The notes under the pieces: generated by a model | Databases searched by the model: none | What the model saw: the letters and a program-made list of their open reading frames with translations, nothing else | Told to the model about the DNA's origin: nothing | Assembly (NCBI RefSeq): GCF_002868735.1 | Contig: NZ_CP025611.1 | Coordinates: forward strand, 1-64,000 | Direction of reading: 5' to 3' | Length of the DNA: 64,000 bases | DNA from: Niveispirillum cyanobacteriorum | Lineage (GTDB): Bacteria > Pseudomonadota > Alphaproteobacteria > Azospirillales > Azospirillaceae | Position numbers and translations under genes: made by a program | Part shown: positions 1-7,681 of the stretch, one piece after another | Position numbering within the stretch: the stretch's first letter is position 1 | Layout: each line of letters opens with the position of its first letter

Positions 1-255
1 CTTGTCCACCATTACCTGCGAGGGTTCGCGCAGACCGTTTTCGGGACTTGGTTCGATGGTGACGCGGAAGTCCGGGTCATCGGCCCGTTGGCTGGTGATC
101 TGGCAGATAATGACGGGTGCATGCGTTCCAGGAAATACATCGGTTTGGACGATTATGGCTGGCCTGGGCGTGCCATCTTCCCCGGTGACGGCAACAACAA
201 TGACGTCACCGCGTTTTATCGAATTCGGTTGCCCGTTCGATCCAGTCCAGCGCAT
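1..255 (-). CDS. PemK/MazF-family toxin, C-terminus cut by window edge
   Basis: Reading the minus strand gives a frame with the family's N-terminal RGDVIVVAV signature, then GTPRPAIIVQTD, PVIICQITSQ and ENGLREPSQVMVDK near the edge. These are the conserved strands of MazF/PemK mRNA interferases. The protein would be an endoribonuclease neutralised by the antitoxin encoded just upstream. The start is odd: no ATG, GTG or TTG lies directly before the RGD motif. The nearest in-frame ATG is at 255, inside the antitoxin gene and 14 codons ahead of the arginine of RGD; the codon two before RGD is ATA. Either translation is coupled to the antitoxin from position 255, or the start was altered. The family is clear; whether the toxin is active cannot be judged without the missing C-terminus. 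Confidence 0.75.
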   Translation of the reverse strand, partial: MRWTGSNGQPNSIKRGDVIVVAVTGEDGTPRPAIIVQTDVFPGTHAPVIICQITSQRADDPDFRVTIEPSPENGLREPSQVMVDK

Positions 256-389
256 CCTGTTCGTCTGCGGGCGACAGGCGCGCGACCTGCAAGGCCAAGC
301 GGTGCCTGATATCGGCGATACGCGTGTCCGGCACAACGAGGCGCACTTCGCGCAAGCCCCGCGCGTTGTCGCTTCCTCATCTCCTTCAT
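206..389 (-). pseudogene. MazE-like antitoxin, frameshifted
   Basis: The downstream part reads ARGLREVRLVVPDTR followed by IADIRHRLALQVARLSP and ends EFDKTR at a TGA overlapping the toxin frame. This resembles MazE-like antitoxins paired with PemK/MazF. The upstream part, MKEMRKRQRA from an ATG at 389, lies in another frame. The two join naturally if two bases are restored near 360-366 in the CGCGCGGGGC run. Family-like residues continue upstream of the ATG to about 425 without a start codon in that frame, so the 5' end may carry a second lesion. As given, the gene cannot make an intact antitoxin, which would be hard to reconcile with an active toxin next to it. A sequencing error is therefore a serious alternative. 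Confidence 0.6.
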
Positions 390-657
390 CCGTTCGGCTG
401 CACTGGCAATAGCTGACGCTTTCCGTCACGCATTACGTAAACTTAACGCGTGACGGCCCTAGAACCACCCTTAGTCCGCGAACACTTCATCCACGCTTTC
501 AGCCCTGTCGGTGCCGGGGATGTTGGTCGGTCATAGCTCTTCTTTCGTCATAACTGAAGAGGTACCGTGAAAACTCCCTTTATGATGGCTCTTTCGCACC
601 TTGCAGCTGTTAGCGGATGGATGACACTGGCCCTGTTCCACCAAAGGAGGGCGGGTT

Positions 658-800
658 ATGGCATTTCCAACTGCGGTTAACGGCCAGATCACGGATGCGG
701 TGACGCAGGCCAACGTGAAGGTGACCGGCGAGGCGCGGCCATGGCGATGGGCAACCTCAATCAGACGATCGCCAACAATGTCGCGAAGGCAGAATCGCCG
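658..800 (+). pseudogene. RebB-family R-body protein remnant
   Basis: A strong ribosome binding site (AAAGGAGG at about 642-649) precedes ATG 658. The first residues, MAFPTAVNGQITDAV then TQANVKVTGEA, match the start of RebB-type R-body proteins, small proteins that assemble into coiled ribbons in some alphaproteobacteria. Near 737 one base is missing from a GGCGCGGCC run. The frame shifts, while the expected continuation AMAMGNLNQTIANNV sits in the neighbouring frame. After about residue 45 the family resemblance stops and the sequence runs into the next broken gene, so the C-terminal half appears lost. No other reb gene is visible. The N-terminal match is clear by eye; the exact end of the remnant is a guess. 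Confidence 0.65.
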
Positions 801-860
801 CCCGACCTTCCGCCACCGCGCCCGCTGAGACACTGTGAGCAACGGATCGACACGCGGGAC

Positions 861-1226
861 ATGCTGCTGGCCGCTGGTGCCGCTCTCGCCCTGGCCGGTA
901 GTGGCTCGGTTGCCGCAGGGGCGCAACAGGGACAAGCATGTATGGATTTGATCGGTCGCATGATCGCGGTGCCCGCAAGCGGGATGAGTTGGCGTCCATC
1001 CTGCTGGAAGGCACCGGCGCCATGCCGGGGTGCCTGTCCTATATCGTCGCTGCCGACCCCACGAACCCCGATGCGCTGTGGATCACGGAGGCGTGGGACA
1101 GCAAGGATAGTCCACGCGGCAAGCCTGAAACTTCCGTCGGTTCAGGCGGCCATTGCCAGGGGCCGTCCCCTGATTGCCGGGTTTGACAGCCGCTCAGAGA
1201 CCACGCCCCTGGGCGGCCATGGTCTG
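861..1226 (+). pseudogene. Antibiotic-biosynthesis-monooxygenase-like (YgiN type) protein, two frameshifts
   Basis: Three fragments in two frames add up to one small protein. A hydrophobic leader (MLLAAGAALALAGSGSVAAG) is followed by LIGRMIAVP. In another frame come KRDELASILLEGTGAMPGC, LSYIVAADPTNPDALWITE and AWDSKDS. Back in the first frame come HAASLKLPSVQAAIARGRP and LIAGFDSRSETTPLGGHGL. This order fits the ferredoxin-like ABM domain of small quinol or heme-degrading monooxygenases, here with an export leader. Breaks lie near 970-985 and 1108-1118. No stop codon follows the conserved GGHGL end, so the frame runs into the convergent gene. The substrate is unknown. Genuine decay and sequence error cannot be separated here. 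Confidence 0.55.
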
Positions 1227-2385
1227 GTCAAGGCGGGTAGGGGCCCCGAAGAAGTGCTGGAACGCCAGATCGGTGCGCACTGCATATTCGTTCTCAAACG
1301 ATAGGATGCGGCGGGCCCATTGCTTCTGGCTGTCCAGCACCTTCTGAAAGAAGGGATCGGCCGACTTTGCAGCGATCACCTTGTCCAGGCGGCGAGCTGC
1401 GCCAACAGGACGCTGTCGGGTGTCTTGACGACGTTTACGCCCTCGGCCTTCAGCGCCTCCAGATCGGCGGAATAGCGGTCCATGGCCTTCCAGGCCATGT
1501 CGGCGGATGATGCCTCTGCGGCAACGCGCAGGATGGTCTGCATCTCTTCGGGCAGACTGTCGTACCGCTTCTTATTAAAGATGATCTCGAACATCTCCGC
1601 GACTGGTGGTAGGAGCCGACCATATAGGTGCGGGTGACGTTCTGGAACCCCAGCGCCCGGTCGGAGGAGGGGTTGTTGAATTCCGCTCCGTCCAGCAGCC
1701 CCCGGTCCAGGGCCGGCACGATATCGCCCGCCCCATCACCGTGACGGCCACCCCATCTCGCGCGCCAGTTCGGCGGCCAGCCCCACGGTGCGGTAGCGCA
1801 TGCCCTGCATATCTGCCGGCCCGGTGATTTCGCGTCGGAACCAGCCCAGCGGCTGGCTGGGCATGGGGCCGGTGAGAAAGCCGACAAGGTCGAGCTTCAG
1901 CACCTGCTGCACCAACTCGTCATAAAGCGCCTGACCGCCGCCATATTTCACCCAGCCCAGCACATGGTCGGCCTTCCAGCCCAGCGCCGGGGGCGTGCCG
2001 AACAGGGAGAAGGCAGGGTGGCGGTTATACCAATAGGCGGTAACGCCGTGCCCACCATCCAGTGTGCCCTTCACCACCGCGTCCTGCAATTGCAGCGGCC
2101 CGACCACGGCACCCGATGGCAGCATGTCCAGGCGCAGCCGCCCACCCGCCAGCTTGTTGACCAGACTGGCATAATCGCCGGCGAATTCATGGAAGATGTC
2201 GCGGGCGGGCCATGTGGATTGGAAGCGGAGGCTGACCGTCTGCGCACGCGAGACATTGGCATGGCGATGCCCGCCACCGCAATGCCGGCGGCGGCCCCGC
2301 CCGCCCCCGTGATGAAGCGCCGCCGTGAGGCCCGTTCCGGCGTCTCTGCCGCTGCCGTCGCTGGGCATTGGATGGGCTGCTTCAT
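1194..2385 (-). pseudogene. TRAP transporter solute-binding protein (DctP family), four frameshifts
   Basis: Five consecutive minus-strand fragments make one DctP-type periplasmic binding protein. The first is a twin-arginine leader (SRRRFITGAGGAAAG) from ATG 2385. It is followed by AQTVSLRFQSTWPARDIFHE through GMRYRTVGLAAELAREMG, then GDIVPALDRGLLDGAEFNNP, then MFEIIFNKKRYDSLPEEMQ, and a tail ending AAQGRGL at 1194. Frame changes fall near 2235, 1750, 1605 and 1385. Apart from these the coding sequence looks well preserved, with family-typical residues throughout and no internal nonsense codons in the used frames. Such proteins capture organic acids for tripartite DctPQM importers; no membrane subunits are in the window. 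It is non-functional as written. Confidence 0.75.
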
Positions 2386-2619
2386 GCGGCGGAACCTCCC
2401 GGCTTAACTCCTTTGATGGCGGGGATGGTAAACGCGAAGCGTGCCGCGTTCAAATTCCCGTGCATCGCACAAATGAATCTCGCGACTGCACAGTCGACCT
2501 GACCGAAAGAACCATCTCGAAAGGATGGTTAACGGGTGGTCCCGCGCGAATTTGCCCATCCGTGGGATGGGGGAATTATGGTAGGGTGACCTATTGCTTT
2601 CGTTTGGAGTCTTTCGACA

Positions 2620-3819
2620 GTGACCGTGCCCACCGATACCGGACGCAATCCTGCGCGCCCTGCCGCCGACACGATGGCGGACGACAAGATCCAGTACAGC
2701 ACCATGATCCCCTTCATATTGGTCCATATTGCGTGCTTCGGCGCCATCTGGACCGGTGTGGCCTGGGAACATGTGGTTCTCGCCCTGGTCCTGTACGGCG
2801 CCCGCATGTTCGGCATCACGGGTGGGTATCACCGTTACTTCTCCCACCGCTCCTACAAGACGGGCCGGGTGGTGCAGTTCCTGCTGGCCTTCCTCGCGCA
2901 AAGTTCGGCCCAGCGTGGGGCGCTGTGGTGGGCGGCGACGCATCGCCATCACCATAAATATTCCGACACGGAACATGATGTGCACTCGCCCCGCCATAAG
3001 GGCTTCTTCTATTCGCACATGGGCTGGATCTTCACGGAAAAGCACAATGGGGCGGATTACAAGACCATCGGCGACCTGACGAAATTCCCGGAACTGGTCT
3101 GGCTGGATAAATACTACTATCTGCCGCCGGTCCTGCTGGGCTTTGCCACCTGGGCCTTGTTCGGCTGGGGCGGTCTGGTCGTCGGCTTCCTGTGGAGCAC
3201 GGTGGCGCTCTACCATGCCACCTTCTGCATCAATTCGCTGGCCCATGTGCTGGGCCGTCCGCGTTACCTGACGGGCGACGACAGCCGCAACAACTGGGCA
3301 CTGGCCATCGCCACTATGGGCGAGGGCTGGCACAACAACCACCATCACTATCAATCGGCGGCCCGTCAGGGCTTCCGCTGGTGGGAGATCGACACCTCCT
3401 ATTACATCATCAAGGCCATGCAGGCCGTGGGTCTGGTCTGGGACGTGCACGAGCCGCCGGCATCAGTGGTCCGCAACGAACAGCGCCTGGGCACCAAGGT
3501 GATTGAGGCCGCCGCCGCGCAGCTGGCCGCCAGCTTCCAGGTGGAAAAGCTGACCCAGCAGGTGCGTGAGGCCCTGGCCCATACGCCCACCCTGGCCGAA
3601 ATTGAGGAACGAGTGCGTCAGGCCCGTGATCAGGCCAAGGTCCGGGTGGAGGCGCTGGTCGCCAATATCCACCTGCCGCATTTGCCGACCACTGATGAAC
3701 TGCGTCAACGCGCATCGAACATGTTCGTCCGTACCCCCAGCATGGATGACATTGTGGAGCGTGCGCGCCAGATCCTCGTGGCCAATATCTGCACACGTCT
3801 GGCCGCCGTTCCGGCCTGA
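2620..3819 (+). CDS. Membrane acyl-CoA/acyl-lipid delta-9 desaturase
   Basis: A 399-residue integral membrane di-iron desaturase. The three histidine boxes are all present: HRYFSH at 71-76, HRHHH at 108-112 and HNNHH at 238-242, with hydrophobic hairpins between them. The layout is that of stearoyl-CoA-type desaturases, which insert a cis double bond into fatty acyl chains. I use the GTG at 2620 with GGAG about 10 bases upstream; the methionine at residue 19 is an alternative. After the usual catalytic domain (to about 285) comes an extra tail of about 110 residues, predicted helical and charged. It holds three similar units (HTPTLAEIEERVRQ, LPTTDELRQRA, RTPSMDDIVERARQ). The tail's role is unknown. 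Confidence 0.9.
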   Translation: MTVPTDTGRNPARPAADTMADDKIQYSTMIPFILVHIACFGAIWTGVAWEHVVLALVLYGARMFGITGGYHRYFSHRSYKTGRVVQFLLAFLAQSSAQRGALWWAATHRHHHKYSDTEHDVHSPRHKGFFYSHMGWIFTEKHNGADYKTIGDLTKFPELVWLDKYYYLPPVLLGFATWALFGWGGLVVGFLWSTVALYHATFCINSLAHVLGRPRYLTGDDSRNNWALAIATMGEGWHNNHHHYQSAARQGFRWWEIDTSYYIIKAMQAVGLVWDVHEPPASVVRNEQRLGTKVIEAAAAQLAASFQVEKLTQQVREALAHTPTLAEIEERVRQARDQAKVRVEALVANIHLPHLPTTDELRQRASNMFVRTPSMDDIVERARQILVANICTRLAAVPA

Positions 3820-3837
3820 TTGCCCAGGATGGAGTAC

Positions 3838-3864
3838 ATGGCCGGCGCCGTCGGTGCCGGCCAT
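3838..3864 (+). terminator. Hairpin after the desaturase gene
   Basis: A 12-base-pair stem (ATGGCCGGCGCC against GGTGCCGGCCAT, one G-U pair) with a three-base loop lies 19 bases after the desaturase stop. The following tract is only weakly T-rich, so termination is likely but not certain. Confidence 0.55.
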
Positions 3865-3940
3865 CACAATTGTTCCCTATGGGTGCTGCATATCCGACCC
3901 GTTGAATTACCTCGGGCTTTCCCCTTCCCTTCGCGGGTGC

Positions 3941-3960
3941 GGGACGTTAATTTACGTCCC
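3941..3960 (+). promoter_or_regulatory. Palindrome just upstream of the small exported protein
   Basis: GGGACGT and ACGTCCC flank a six-base AT loop, ending 28 bases before ATG 3989. It could be a leader hairpin affecting translation or an operator. The sequence alone does not decide. Confidence 0.35.
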
Positions 3961-3988
3961 TAGGGGCGCCTTTCGACGATATGGATTT

Positions 3989-4297
3989 ATGAACATGACC
4001 CGTTTTACCACCAGCCTGCTGCTTTCCGCAGCGCTGATCGCCGCGCCGGCAACGGCCCTGGCCCAGTCGACCACGGCCGCCCCGGCTGCTGATGCTCCGC
4101 GCGTCACCGGTGCCGCCGCCGGCGCCAACAAGGCCTCTTTCTTCGCCTCCGGTAACCTGATCCCGCTGGCCGGTGTTGCCGCTGTGGCGGCTGCTGGCGT
4201 TATCGCCGCGACCGTTGGCGGTGGTGATGATGAAAGCGGCCCGCCGGTCGCCACCAGCACCACGACCTCGACGACGACGGCCACCTCGACCCGCTAA
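3989..4297 (+). CDS. Small exported glycine-rich protein of unknown function
   Basis: A 102-residue protein. A typical Sec signal peptide (TRFTTSLLLSAALIAAPA, then ATALAQ) is followed by an Ala/Thr-rich stretch. One Ala/Gly/Val-rich hydrophobic segment follows (LIPLAGVAAVAAAGVIAATV, about residues 58-77), then a GGGDDE turn and a Ser/Thr repeat tail (TSTTTSTTTATSTR). Short proteins of this shape, with a small-residue membrane segment after a signal peptide, occur in alphaproteobacteria without assigned function. The in-frame ATG two codons later is an equally possible start. A strong terminator follows directly, so it looks monocistronic. Confidence 0.7.
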   Translation: MNMTRFTTSLLLSAALIAAPATALAQSTTAAPAADAPRVTGAAAGANKASFFASGNLIPLAGVAAVAAAGVIAATVGGGDDESGPPVATSTTTSTTTATSTR

Positions 4298-4322
4298 CTG
4301 GTCGGGCCGTTACAGGTCTGGA

Positions 4323-4360
4323 AGCCCCGCCATCCCCGGATGGCGGGGCTTTCTTGTTTT
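4323..4360 (+). terminator. Rho-independent terminator
   Basis: A perfect 13-base-pair stem (AGCCCCGCCATCC with its complement), two-base loop and a T-rich tail (TTCTTGTTTT) lie 25 bases after the small exported-protein gene. Confidence 0.9.
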
Positions 4361-4384
4361 GTGATGCCGGGTTAGGAACAAGCC

Positions 4385-5506
4385 ATGGAACAGACTGCCG
4401 ATCTTGAGATTTTCGTGGTGACGACGCCCGGCCTGGAACCCGCCTTGTGCGCGGAGATGCAGGAGAAGGGCTTCGCCAAGCCGGTCATGGCCAAGGGCGG
4501 TGTCACGACGCATGGCCCCTGGTCAGAGGTCTGGCGCGCCAATCTGGAACTGCGCGGCGGTGCCCGCGTCCTCGCCCGCATCGGGTCCTTCCGCGCCATG
4601 CATCTGGCACAGTTGGACAAGCGTGCGCGCAAGTTCCCCTGGGGCGACGTGCTGCGCGCCGATGTGCCGGTGCGGGTGGAGGCCAGTTGCAACAAGTCGC
4701 GAATCTATCATGCCGGTGCCGCCGCCCAGCGCATCGCCAAGGCCATTGCGGAGGAGTTGGGCGCCCCCATCACCAAGGATGCCGAACTGGTGGTGAAGGC
4801 GCGCATCGATGATGATCTCTGCACCTTTTCCATCGATACCTCGGGCGAGGCGCTGCACAAGCGCGGCTATAAGGAGGCCGTGAACAAGGCGCCGATGCGG
4901 GAGAATCTGGCCGCCATGTTCCTGCGCCAGTGCGGATACACCGGCACGGAACCGGTGGTCGACCCCATGTGCGGTTCCGGCACCTTCGTGATTGAGGCGG
5001 CAGAGATCGCCGCCGGCCTGCATCCCGGCCGCGCCCGGCCCTTTGCTTTTGAACAGCTGGCCAGCTTCGATGCCGCAACCTGGGCCACCCTGCGCGGCAC
5101 GCCCACCGCCGCCGACACGCACCTGCGCTTTTATGGCAGCGACCGCGACGCCGGGGCCGTGAAGATGAGCACGGCCAATGCGGAGCGGGCGGGCGTGGGC
5201 GCCATCACGACGTTCCGCGCCCATGCCATCAGCGACCTGGAACCGCCCGAAGGCCCCCCCGGCCTCGTCATCGTCAACCCGCCCTATGGCGGCCGCATCG
5301 GCGATACCCGACAGCTCTACGGCCTCTACGGCGCCTTCGGCAAAACCATGCTGAACCGCTTCAAGGGCTGGCGCGTCGGCGTGATCACCAACGAGGCGGC
5401 GCTGGCCAAGGTCACGGAACTTCCCTTCCTGCCCACCCTGCCGCCTGTGTCGCATGGCGGGTTGCCAGTGACGCTCTATCGGACGGGGGTGTTGGGGGGA
5501 GTTTGA
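4385..5506 (+). CDS. THUMP-domain RNA methyltransferase (RlmL N-terminal type)
   Basis: A 373-residue protein. An N-terminal RNA-binding THUMP region (to about 150) is followed by a Rossmann methyltransferase. The SAM-binding loop VVDPMCGSGTFVIEAAE lies near 190-205 and the catalytic IVNPPYGGRIGD near 298-309. The NPPY tetrad is typical of enzymes methylating an exocyclic amino group of a base. The size and order fit the stand-alone homologue of the N-terminal half of E. coli RlmL, which makes m2G2445 in 23S rRNA; the exact target here is inferred. The gene sits between a terminator and the DUF29 gene. Its last 230 bases are repeated in decayed form at 6173-6388. Confidence 0.88.
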   Translation: MEQTADLEIFVVTTPGLEPALCAEMQEKGFAKPVMAKGGVTTHGPWSEVWRANLELRGGARVLARIGSFRAMHLAQLDKRARKFPWGDVLRADVPVRVEASCNKSRIYHAGAAAQRIAKAIAEELGAPITKDAELVVKARIDDDLCTFSIDTSGEALHKRGYKEAVNKAPMRENLAAMFLRQCGYTGTEPVVDPMCGSGTFVIEAAEIAAGLHPGRARPFAFEQLASFDAATWATLRGTPTAADTHLRFYGSDRDAGAVKMSTANAERAGVGAITTFRAHAISDLEPPEGPPGLVIVNPPYGGRIGDTRQLYGLYGAFGKTMLNRFKGWRVGVITNEAALAKVTELPFLPTLPPVSHGGLPVTLYRTGVLGGV

Positions 5507-5644
5507 CGCAGGAGCGGGCTGGCGGTACCGGTTTGATTGCCTGTGGCTGCTCGTGTCAGGCTGCCCCCTGACCGCAACCAAGATGGGCAGACGATCCCAA
5601 GGCTGTGCTATGATAGCCCCGTTTCAAAAGAGGGAAACGTTTGC

Positions 5645-6085
5645 ATGAGCGAAAATCTCTATGAGACGGATTTCTACGCTTGGGCCAACCAGCAAGCGGC
5701 ATTGCTGCGGGCCGGCAAGCTGTCAGCGGCGGATATTGAGCATATTGCTGAGGAAATTGAGAGCATGGGCAGGACGGAGAAGCGGGAACTGGTCAGCCGT
5801 TTGACCGTGCTTCTCCTGCATTTGCTGAAATGGCAGTTCCAGCCTGGATTGAGGTGCAATAGCGGGCGGCTGACGGTCAAGGAACAGCGGTACCGACTGT
5901 CCGACCATCTGGCCGACAACCCCAGCCTCAATGCCCGCCTCCCGGAGGCCATCTGCAATGCCTACCGCCTTGCCCTGGTAGAGGCAGAGCGGGAAACCGG
6001 CCTGCCCGAAACGACCTTCCCGGTTGAGTGCCCCTGGTCCTTTGATCAGCTTTCAAGCCCGTCATTCTGGCCGGATCAGCACTAA
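5645..6085 (+). CDS. DUF29 family protein
   Basis: A 146-residue protein starting at ATG 5645, with GAGGGAAA about 10 bases upstream; the same frame is open further upstream but lacks a better start. It contains the features of DUF29: YETDFYAWANQQAALLRAG, the DIEHIAEEIESMGRTEKREL helix, and LLLHLLKWQFQP. DUF29 proteins are small, helical, abundant in cyanobacteria and some alphaproteobacteria, and have no settled function. The gene lies between the complete methyltransferase gene and its decayed tail copy, so the duplication and this gene may have arrived together. Confidence 0.85.
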   Translation: MSENLYETDFYAWANQQAALLRAGKLSAADIEHIAEEIESMGRTEKRELVSRLTVLLLHLLKWQFQPGLRCNSGRLTVKEQRYRLSDHLADNPSLNARLPEAICNAYRLALVEAERETGLPETTFPVECPWSFDQLSSPSFWPDQH

Positions 6086-6172
6086 GCGGCTTCGGTCCCG
6101 CCTGCGCCTGAGTTTCTCGTTGCCGGTTATGGCTTTGTGCCCAGCGCCGTTGGCAGGCCAGACGCCCCAATG

Positions 6173-6388
6173 CCCGGCCTCGTCAACCCTCCCTATGGCG
6201 ACCGCATTGGTGACACGCGACAGCTCTACGGCCACTAAGGCGCCTTCGGCAAAACCATGCTGAACCGCTTCAAGGGCTGGCGCGCCGGCGTGCTCACCAA
6301 CGAGGCGGCGCTGGCCTAGGTGACGGAACTGCCATTCCTGCCGACCCTGCCCCCGTGTCGCATGGCGGGCGGCCGGTGACGCTGTATG
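6173..6388 (+). pseudogene. Decayed duplicate of the methyltransferase 3' end
   Basis: This stretch aligns by eye with about 5258-5484, the C-terminal part of the THUMP methyltransferase gene, over about 215 bases at roughly 85-90% identity. It still encodes VNPPYGDRIGDTRQLYG and AFGKTMLNRFKGWRAGV. It carries two in-frame stops (TAA near 6236, TAG near 6317) and a one-base loss in the CTGCCCCCGTG segment, and the upstream half of the gene is absent. It is an untranslated relic. With the intact gene it brackets the DUF29 gene. Confidence 0.85.
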
Positions 6389-6427
6389 GTGCTGAACTAT
6401 AGTAAAATTCATATAGATTTTAGTAAA

Positions 6428-7558
6428 TCACTTTTTATACCCTGTTGCTGGGGCTTGGATAGTAAGTAATGACCAATCTCCTGGAGCGCGAGGGCTAAAT
6501 TTGATTGCATTATTGAGTTTCAATCCTGATCCGCCTTCATCGGTTTTAATAATAAGAAAATCAGGTATAAGTTTAACGGCTTCACCAATAAAATTTTTTA
6601 TTTTTTCATCTGGAATGAAGATGCCAGATTTAAATGACAAAAACTCATCAATAATGTCCACCAGAGTTGCATCTCCATCATTAACTCTATTACTATTTTT
6701 AAATATAATGTCCTGAAATGGTTTAGTTACGGGAAATCCGTCGCCGTACTTTGTATTTTCTGAATGATTCCAAATAACATAGTATATCCACTTTTGACCG
6801 AAATCTATTGAATAGGAAAACAACCTAGCAAGAGACTCATACTGGGTGTGGGTCTCTTGCAGTTCAGTTTTATGTAGCAGTCTTCTGAAATTTTCCCATG
6901 AATTTTGATTATATTTATTCTTTATATTTTCGATATATGTAGACATACATTTTGCACGATCAACTGCCTCTTTCTTGAGTAGATCTATTCTTTCACGATT
7001 TTGTTCCTCTATTTCTCCTTTTTCCACTTTATCTGATGCCTTTTCTTTATCTTTAACACGCCCCTTCACGAGATGATTAACGGAGAAGGCTGCCGTTTTG
7101 TGGGCTGACTTTGCTTGAAATACAATCAATCTATAGCCGCCCTCTCTTTTTTCGCCACAACTACATTTTTTTAGGTCTGACTTACACCTATTGCAAAATG
7201 GTAGGGTTAACGCGAAATCCGTACCCAACCTACTTTCATGACTGCCAGAATGGCCCCAGCCGATTTCAGGTGCAATCACCTCTGATTGTGAGTAAGAAGC
7301 TGCAAAAACCCAAGAAAATAACGACGTCGACAAATGCCCCATGAAACTTGCAGTATGCGTTTCTTCGTCTAGATTTGATCTTGTGGAGGTCCAGAATGTC
7401 TCGAATATAGCCTGAACAAACGCACACCCCATCAAATCACTACTAGAAATATTGCCTATATTTTCATCTACCTTAAATTCGTATAATTTAGAACCACCCG
7501 ATAATGATTCGATTTTGTAATTCATACTGCCCTTGAGTAAATTCAATATTGATGTCAT
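6428..7558 (-). CDS. AT-rich orphan protein; possible PD-(D/E)XK nuclease with zinc knuckle
   Basis: A 376-residue protein of no family I recognise. Its base composition is far more AT-rich than anything around it, and it is rich in Lys, Asn and Ile, so it was almost certainly acquired. The start at 7558 has GGGGA seven bases upstream; M12 is an alternative. Residues 108-150 are suggestive: E108, a strand with D114 (RLGTDFALTL), four cysteines C122, C125, C132, C134 (CNRCKSDLKKCSC), then a strand ending in Q148-A-K150 (YRLIVFQAKSA). D followed by (E/Q)xK across a beta hairpin is the catalytic layout of PD-(D/E)XK nucleases, here with a zinc-binding insertion. A lysine/glutamate-rich helical region follows (165-215). 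No membrane segment or signal peptide is seen. The nuclease idea is inference. It is a single gene beside tRNA-Glu, a common insertion site. Confidence 0.7.
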   Translation of the reverse strand: MTSILNLLKGSMNYKIESLSGGSKLYEFKVDENIGNISSSDLMGCAFVQAIFETFWTSTRSNLDEETHTASFMGHLSTSLFSWVFAASYSQSEVIAPEIGWGHSGSHESRLGTDFALTLPFCNRCKSDLKKCSCGEKREGGYRLIVFQAKSAHKTAAFSVNHLVKGRVKDKEKASDKVEKGEIEEQNRERIDLLKKEAVDRAKCMSTYIENIKNKYNQNSWENFRRLLHKTELQETHTQYESLARLFSYSIDFGQKWIYYVIWNHSENTKYGDGFPVTKPFQDIIFKNSNRVNDGDATLVDIIDEFLSFKSGIFIPDEKIKNFIGEAVKLIPDFLIIKTDEGGSGLKLNNAIKFSPRAPGDWSLLTIQAPATGYKK

Positions 7559-7647
7559 TTTAAAGTCCCCGATTCCAAGCTGCGATCGAATTTTATTATT
7601 AAATCAACAGGCTTTTGCAAGATTAAATGCCGTTAACCGCCAAACGC

Positions 7648-7681
7648 AAAAAGCCCCGCTGGTCACCAGCGGGGCTTTTTT
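7648..7681 (-). terminator. Terminator of the tRNA-Glu transcript
   Basis: A long GC-rich stem (AGCCCCGCTGG with its complement) is flanked by A and T runs on both sides, so it can work in both directions. It lies 11 bases past the tRNA 3' end and separates it from the AT-rich gene. Confidence 0.9.

Noticed and set aside
431-657. Possible small gene between the broken TA pair and the RebB remnant
   Set aside because: No frame with a start and family-like sequence was found; the tract reads as leader DNA for the RebB gene.
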